Translations under genes and position numbers: made by a program
From: Glycine soja
Lineage: Eukaryota > Streptophyta > Magnoliopsida > Fabales > Fabaceae
Direction: 5' to 3'
NCBI RefSeq assembly: GCF_004193775.1
Contig: NC_041016.1
Span: forward strand, 45,756,767 to 45,820,766
DNA: 64,000 nt
The notes under the pieces: model-generated
Database searches by the model: none
Seen by the model: only the letters and a program-made list of their open reading frames with translations
Told to the model about the DNA's origin: nothing
In this document: positions 58,701-64,000 of the stretch, in pieces
How positions within the stretch are numbered: the stretch's first letter is position 1
Layout: every line of letters starts with the position of its first letter

Positions 58701-58980
58701 CAATTTAAGGGCCCTCAATTACTCTCAAATGAAATTATTCATACAAGGAGCTCACATGATTTTTTTATGGCAAGTATCAAGTTGTTTAAAATTTATTTAG
58801 CAGGTATATTCTGCAACATCTCAAGATATATTTTATACCCTACCAGTAAACACAACGTACATTTTGATACCACCATGTTCAGGGATTTAATTAGTTTTTT
58901 TTTTTTTTTGGATAGGCCAGGGATTTAATTAGTGATTGACACATCATGTGTTTATAGAACACATATACAAAATCACTTAC
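58701..58980. other. Gypsy junction with poly-T insertion, unit 3
   Basis: No gene. AGGGATTTAATTAGT at 58881-58895 and 58919-58933 flank poly-T and GGATAGGCC. Confidence 0.65.
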
Positions 58981-59032
58981 AAACTGAACATCAGCTTCCA
59001 TGAGCTTTGGCATTGCCAACCGAATCAGGTTC
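58981..59032 (-). pseudogene. Exon-like 52-bp fragment of unknown host gene, unit 3
   Basis: Same frame and splice-like borders as in units 1 and 2 (NLIRLAMPKLMEADVQF). Confidence 0.5.
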
Positions 59033-59340
59033 CTAAATAGAAAAAATTACAAAGATACCTCAAGAAATAAGCTAATGAAGTCTGTATATTAAATTAAGAA
59101 TTTAGTACTTGACTAGTCTTGCCTCAGTCAGAGATGAAAATGGAACAGTACAAATTATAATCTTGGAGAACCATATTGTCTTTCAATTAGCACTTAACAA
59201 GTGTGATCATGCAATATCTTTATAATCAAAAACACTCAACACATTCAATCATACTACATCTTATAATCAAAGCATTAGCTATACTAACACCATAACAACA
59301 CAGTGTAACGTAATTTAAAGAGCTGTCAGAATAGATCAAC

Positions 59341-59361
59341 ACCCCCCCCCCCCTTCCCCCC
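59341..59361. repeat. Poly-C tract
   Basis: A run of about twelve C, TT, then six or seven C, in the unit-3-specific segment. Prone to length error. Confidence 0.8.
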
Positions 59362-59390
59362 TAATATACAGGTATTGTGTTTTTCCTTAC

Positions 59391-59497
59391 CTTGGTGCGA
59401 TCACCATCGGAAGCAGCAAGAACCATTGCTTGCGATTTAATGCCATTCCTGGTTGCTGGCTTTAGGTCGCAAAGAACACAGACTTTTCGGTTCCGAG
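59391..59497 (-). pseudogene. Methionyl-tRNA synthetase C-terminal (EMAP II-like) exon fragment
   Basis: Minus strand reads NRKVCVLCDLKPATRNGIKS then QAMVLAASDGDRTK before a GTAAGG donor (59390). Plant cytosolic methionyl-tRNA synthetase has NRxVCVLCNLKPAxMRxIxSQAMVLAAS in its C-terminal tRNA-binding (EMAP II-like) domain. The enzyme charges tRNA-Met. Present only in unit 3. Confidence 0.85.
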
Positions 59498-59640
59498 GAA
59501 AGTTATTAGCATTAAGTAATCAGTAGTTAAAATAGTACCTGCACAACTTTATATTAACAGAATATGGAATTTCTGATTATACAAAATCCTGCACAGCCAA
59601 TCAGTACACGCTTGAAGAGAGAAATGATGAAAGAGTTCAA

Positions 59641-59711
59641 TCAACCTGCAGGTTTGGCAATAAAGCTCAAAACTCGGTTGATGAAGTTGCCCAAATTATT
59701 CAGTAATTCAC
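59641..59711 (-). pseudogene. Methionyl-tRNA synthetase core fragment
   Basis: Minus strand reads NGELLNNLGNFINRVLSFIA then KPAG and stop. This matches the helical anticodon-binding domain start of plant cytosolic MetRS (GELLxNLGNFVNRVLSFIAKP). In the intact protein this lies about 300 residues before the EMAP II-like part, but here the two are only about 150 bp apart, so the gene piece is internally deleted. Confidence 0.88.
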
Positions 59712-60224
59712 CATTTAGTTTAGCTTGCTAGTCAGGCCACATAAATAACGTATCTGATACCTACATTGCATAATCACATTCAAAGGTTTAAGAAATGGGG
59801 AGAGAATAGAATATCCATTGATGTTCAACAAGAGACAAGACAGGTAAAATAGAATTGATAAAGTATGTCTAAAATAGAATTACCTCAGGCATGTTTGTGG
59901 CAAGTAATATCTCTATACTTCAACTGGAATATTAGTATCTTTTGCATCATTACCAAATTTCTATATGTAATTGCAGGTTCCACTCCCTAACATATAATTT
60001 AATCAGCTTTTTTGCTGATATAAAAAGACTAAACAACATAAAGATATGAGGTACACCATCTAAGAATTTACAACAACTAATTCAGTAGGTTATTGCTCAC
60101 TAAGACAAATTAGAATCTTTGATATGCATGCACAGCCACATCATGTTCAAATCGTTAATGTTGGTATAAGAACATGCAACTAACAGTGTTAACTGGATTA
60201 AATTAAATTACCATGAAAACTCAC
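59712..60224. other. Intron-like sequence, unit 3
   Basis: No recognised protein. Aligns with unit 1 23085-23595 and unit 2 42850-43363. Confidence 0.6.
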
Positions 60225-60309
60225 CTATCAGCTTCATCCAGTATCACTATCTTGTGCCTCCCCAGGCTCAGCGTGACTTTCTTCTGAGAAAACATCTTTG
60301 ATATCCCAG
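60225..60309 (-). pseudogene. RFC2 exon-3 fragment with Walker B motif, unit 3
   Basis: Minus strand reads KMFSQKKVTLSLGRHKIVIL then DEADR before GTGAG. Ala-to-Ser and Pro-to-Leu changes are private. The Walker B DEAD is preserved. Confidence 0.84.
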
Positions 60310-60840
60310 AAGCAATTTCCAGAGCAAAACTAGACATCATGAAAAAGAGCCGTGTGCCTCAAAGCGGAACGAGTTCAATAGCATAGTACAACAAGCCAAA
60401 AAAGCAATACAAAAACATGGTACTTGCGCCAGCTCCCCCTCTCCCTGATCAGGAACAGAGATAGAGCAAAACTTAAAATCGCCATTCCTTCAGCACAAGA
60501 TGGGGGAAAATAGGAAGAAGTGTGGGACAGGTTCAGCTGAAACCATAATAAAACACACCGACATTGGTTAGTCCATACAGTACCAAACTGCCAATGCATG
60601 TCTTTCCTCTTCATAAACATCGCTGACAAGCAAAACTAACAATCATTGAAACAAATGGTGTATACCTAATAAATAGCTCTGCCAGGGTAAATTTTTAATT
60701 GTAATGTAACCTCAAGATACAAATTACTAAATAATCAGCAAGTTCGAAGAATCTGCAATTGCAAGAGTGGCAGCTACGTCTGGAGTTCAATAACAATTGC
60801 TTCCCATCACTTGCATTGCAATCTGAGAGCTTCATAATAA

Positions 60841-60963
60841 TCAGTGTTGTGCCCATTGAATGTCGTTGATGTTGATACCTTCCTTGACAATTTCATAAAG
60901 TGGACTCATTTCCCTCAACTTCTCCACCTATTGAACAGTGAGTTCAACCGTGGAGCAAGTCAT
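60841..60963 (-). pseudogene. Small frame between RFC2 exons, unit 3 (with stop)
   Basis: Equivalent of 24211-24333, but CAG is TAG in the TVQQVEK segment, so the frame is closed. Not recognised. Confidence 0.4.
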
Positions 60964-61043
60964 CTATAAACAAAAGTGAAAGGATAAATTAACAGGAAAT
61001 CGTCCAGAATTGAAAACTGAATTGAGAAATTACAAAAATGTAC

Positions 61044-61153
61044 CTTTCATCTGAAGCATTTAGTTCGAGAATAGCTTCCTTGCAATTTGGTCCTCCAAGA
61101 AGCTTGTGCATGAGAGCGAGAATGGTAGTGGTTTTGATAGTTCTTGGAGGACC
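61044..61153 (-). pseudogene. RFC2 exon 2 with altered Walker A loop, unit 3
   Basis: After an ATTTTAG acceptor the exon reads GPPRTIKTTTILALMHKLLG and continues to ILELNASDER before GTACA. RFC2 should have GPPGTGKTT: both P-loop glycines are replaced (Arg, Ile) while the Lys and Thr remain. ATP binding would be expected to fail. NASDER keeps the conserved NASD motif. Only unit 3 has this exon. Confidence 0.88.
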
Positions 61154-61235
61154 CTAAAATGGGAGGGTTAGAAATTAAGATAAAAAATTGAGAAAGTGGA
61201 AATAGTTAATTTAAGGGGTGAAATGAGAGAACTAC

Positions 61236-61388
61236 AGATAAAATGAGATTGGGCATGTTGTTGTTGCGAGCGATGACTTGGAGCCTGGAGACGGCGTCCT
61301 CATTGACGACAGCGTCGGCGACCTTGATGGGATGATACTTTTCTACCCATGGAACGTTGTAGGCATTGCTTGATGATGAAAATGACAT
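61236..61388 (-). pseudogene. RFC2 exon 1, unit 3 (complete exon)
   Basis: 51 codons from [20 protein letters not shown] to MPNLILS, ending at a GTAG donor (61235-61232). Matches the N-terminus of plant replication factor C subunit 2, which lies before the P-loop. I chose the ATG at 61388 because [18 protein letters not shown] is the family start; an upstream in-frame ATG (61409) adds MFTVGRS. Exons after exon 3 are missing, so no complete subunit can be made. Confidence 0.9.
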
Positions 61389-61469
61389 GCTTCTGCCAAC
61401 GGTGAACAAAGGGTTTCAAGTTTCAGACCAGAGCGGAGAATAAACGTTCTAAAGCCCAAACCCTATTTG

Positions 61470-61716
61470 CCTAAAACCACTTCAAAGGTTCATCACTTCT
61501 TATTTCAAACGGCATGTTCTCTACTGGTTTCTTTTCCGTTGGCGAAAACGCATATTCATTTGGGTCCTCGTGTTTCTACACTCTGTTCTTCGACAATGAC
61601 AACATTCTTCATCTTCTTTACGATGGTCCTGAAGTTTCTGCCTTTACTGGCCACATCCATGGCTGGCATCTTGGAAAGCTCATTAGGAGGCAGTGCATGC
61701 TCGACGGAGTAGTGAA
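61470..61716 (+). pseudogene. G-type lectin S-receptor-like kinase fragment, unit 3
   Basis: MFSTGFFSVGENAYSFGSSC then FYTLFFDNDNILHLLYDGPE. The +1 frame continues YWPHPWLASWKAH. Same internal deletion (between GENAYSF and GSS) as units 1 and 2, so that join predates the duplications. Head-to-head with RFC2 exon 1, about 80 bp apart. Confidence 0.72.
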
Positions 61717-61869
61717 GTGAGCCTTAAAACTCTTGTGACATGTCTTCTCTCTCCCTTTCTCTCTCTATGACAGCATTGAGAATGGAAGAATGAGCGAGGG
61801 TAGAAGAAAAACTTAGATTTAGGGTTGTCCAAGCTAGCCCAATTAAAACGTGTCACGTTAGCATGAGAG

Positions 61870-62061
61870 AGTGGGAAAACACATGCTTTCTAAAATGGTT
61901 TTTAAAAACTGATGTCGTAAAGCATTTTTAAAGTCATTTTTGAGAAAACCGCCTTTAAAAGGTTACAATTATTTACAAAAATGTCACCACTTTACTTACG
62001 ACATCGGTTTTTGTATAACCGTCGTAAAACCAGTGTCGTAGAAGGCTTTTTTCCAGTAGTG
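61870..62061. mobile_element. CACTA-type terminus, unit 3
   Basis: Ends ...GGCTTTTTTCCAGTAGTG at 62061, with ACGACATCGGTTTTTG and GATGTCGTAAAGC subterminal motifs. The best-preserved of the three. Confidence 0.7.
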
Positions 62062-63505
62062 CAAACATGGAAATCATAGTTTACCATTTTAATATTCCTG
62101 AGAAACTAAAAACTTTCCATTTATCAAACTTCACCTAACAAAATAGAAATAGCTAAACAATTAGTATTTTTTTACATTTTTAACATCAGGGACGTGTCTT
62201 CTAAAAAATATTCATTCATAATGTTTCTAAGGATACACTAAAAGAAATTTTGGTAAATAATTCTTTTTAATTTAATATTTTAAAATATAAGAGGTATTTA
62301 CTTCTTTCATCATTAAATATTTGATTTGAAAGAATTTTGCTAAAAATTAAATAATTATGAAATGAAAGACTTTTAAATATCTAATGTCGTTTATTGCATG
62401 AGTTACTTATCCCTCCTTTCTAAGTACCGCATGAGGGCCACCACTCCCAATGACAACATTTTTTCATAATAACATTTGACGTTAATTTGATATGGAGTAT
62501 GAACACATTTTCTTCGATAGTTGTACTATAGATGATTTTATTGGTTAAAATTAATTAAAAAATATAAAAGTATGTATATGGTTTAACAAATAAGGAATGA
62601 CATTCACATTATTTTGAAATGCCTATAAATTTCAATTAATTTTAAAAAATTTATTAGCATTAATGTATTTAGTATTCTTCTATTGTTTTTAAGATTTGAA
62701 ATGTGTCTTCTTCAAACAAGTTCATTTGTGATATTTTTTCTTGCTACTTTAATAGGAATTTTGGAAAATAAAAATTATTAAATTTATTATATTAATATGT
62801 AAAAGGTATTTATGATTTTGATCATTAAATATTTTATGTGAAACAATATTTCCGAAAATTAAATAATTATAAAATGAAAGACATTTAAATTTAGTGTTTT
62901 TCCAGTATTTACCATTTTAGTTTTCCTTAACGGGGAGTTTGGTATAGGATAATTTTTTTCATTCCTAGGGCATATAATTTCTGGGAGACATGTTTCCTAG
63001 GAATGTGTAAAATACATTCAATTAGTCTTAATAAGTTTCCTGAAAATTAAAGATTCATGCAAAATATCTAACTAAAACTTTCCCTCCACTCTGCAAAGTT
63101 GATTGCCTGTCCCCTCTTTCACAATGTTTTTGTGGAAAAATGAGCTATCGGGAATCATAGTTTCCTGATAATATTTTTTTATTAATTGCATACCAAACAT
63201 GAAAATCATAGTTTACCATTTTAATATTCGTGAGAAACTAAAAACTCTCTGTTTATCAAACTTCCCCTAACAAAATAGAAATAACTAAACAATAACTATT
63301 TTTTTACCTTTTAACATTAGGGACATGTCTTCTCCAAAATTTTCATTCTTAATTTTTCTAAGGATACACTTGTAGAAATTTTGGTAAATAATTCTTTTGA
63401 ATTTAATATTTTAAAATATGAGAGGTATTCACTTTTTTCATCATTAAATATTTGATTTGAAAGAATTTTTCTAAAAATTAAATAATTATTAAATAAAAGA
63501 CATTT
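62062..63505. repeat. AT-rich direct repeats, unit 3
   Basis: Two copies of the 310-bp block (from about 62065 and 63198) and the diverged middle copy (about 62690-62890), as in unit 1. No gene. Confidence 0.8.
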
Positions 63506-64000
63506 AATTTTATTATTTTTTGTGTATATGCCATTTCACCTCCCTTTAAAAGAACAACAATAATTAATACTGAGTTGGTCTTTTGCCAACACTGTATTTT
63601 TTCTAGTGTCGTTCCGTACACGATTTATTGATACTTTGTTTCTAAGTAGTGTGCGAGCATCACCGCTCTCAAAGACAACATTTTTCATAGCAATAAAGTA
63701 ACACTGTTAAAAACTGACATAGCCTTCTACTAAAAACTGAAATAGCCTTCACGAAAATGAGCTCTCCCACAAGGCCAGACGTAAGTACCTTCAACATCTA
63801 TCTCCAAAAATATTTAAAAACTAACATATTAAAGACTTGAAAATTTTAGTCTTCATAGTGAGATCTGAACAACAAAAAATATAGAAAGTGATAGGTACTA
63901 ACTTTGTACACACTTGCCAAAGACCAAACTTGAAACAACTTAGCACATTAAACTAAAAGATCATAAAGGTAGGAACCCAAGTTAATTGTCAACAATATGG
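63506..64000. other. Palindrome-family sequence to window end, unit 3
   Basis: Aligns with unit 1 26665-27180 (AACTGAGTTGGTC-type block, GAGCTCTCCCACAAGGCC). No gene. Confidence 0.7.

Larger units (their letters stand above)
53638..64000. repeat. Tandem compound unit 3 (continues past window)
   Basis: Begins CTAGTTAGCTTTTGTAG, the intact empty site matching the Tgm-like insertion. The last bases of the window match unit 1 at about 27180. It retains the most complete LTR start and RFC2 exons 1-2, and is the only unit with the methionyl-tRNA synthetase fragment. Confidence 0.88.

Noticed and set aside
1..64000. A working defence, biosynthetic or signalling system
   Set aside because: All recognisable coding sequence is transposon-derived or broken host-gene fragments; no intact multi-gene pathway is visible on either strand.

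Overview
This window is plant repeat-rich DNA. It is most likely from soybean or a close Glycine relative. The main clue is an element ending in CACTATTAGAAAATATGC (read on the minus strand, terminating at 17506) with a dense array of ACATCGGTTTT/AAAACCGATGT palindromes, which resembles the soybean Tgm branch of CACTA transposons. No gene here looks intact and host-functional. Everything recognisable is a transposon gene, a retroelement, or a broken fragment of a host gene carried among them. No rRNA, tRNA, CRISPR array or microbial-type operon was seen.

Region 1 (1-17506) is the 3' part of a large Tgm-like CACTA element; its 5' end lies outside the window. On the + strand it carries a decayed TNP2-type transposase (1-1752) and a second gene with a Ptta/En/Spm-type domain and a C-terminal Ulp1-like cysteine protease domain (1860-3998, resuming at 15970-16821). 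A second complete-ended CACTA element (4002-15966, 12 kb, 3-bp target duplication AAG) sits inside the Ulp1 exon. This guest has its own minus-strand TNP2-like gene (10873-7370, three visible nonsense lesions) and TNPA/Ptta-like gene (7179-5381). It also holds a plus-strand piece of a Tgm-type transposase (4524-5272) and a clean single exon of a plastid-division FtsZ2-like gene (13293-13418).

Region 2 (17507-64000) is a head-to-tail array of three diverged copies of one compound unit: about 19.8 kb (17507-37347), about 16.3 kb (37348-53637) and a third cut off by the window edge (53638-64000). Each unit contains, in order: a 1.45-kb near-continuous palindrome; a truncated Ty3/gypsy element ending in the integrase zinc finger; a 22-bp poly-T insertion flanked by 15-bp direct repeats; a cluster of host gene exons (replication factor C subunit 2 on the minus strand, a G-type lectin receptor kinase fragment on the plus strand, plus a methionyl-tRNA synthetase fragment in unit 3); and a CACTA-type terminus ending in CAGTAGTG. 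The rest of each full unit is AT-rich repeat, further palindromic sequence and an LTR element with an Athila/Tat-like gag.

Units 1 and 2 share three nonsense codons, an LTR deletion and an RFC2 exon-1/exon-2 fusion that unit 3 lacks. They also both lack the methionyl-tRNA synthetase segment of unit 3. The best reading is therefore that unit 3 is nearer the ancestral state and that units 1 and 2 descend from one derivative. The Tgm-like element of region 1 jumped into the palindrome of unit 1; units 2 and 3 preserve the empty site.

Functionally this is an archive of transposition, gene-fragment capture and unequal duplication rather than a working pathway. The parts most likely to have a biochemical effect today are the palindromes (possible hairpin RNA sources) and the chimeric RFC2/receptor-kinase cluster.
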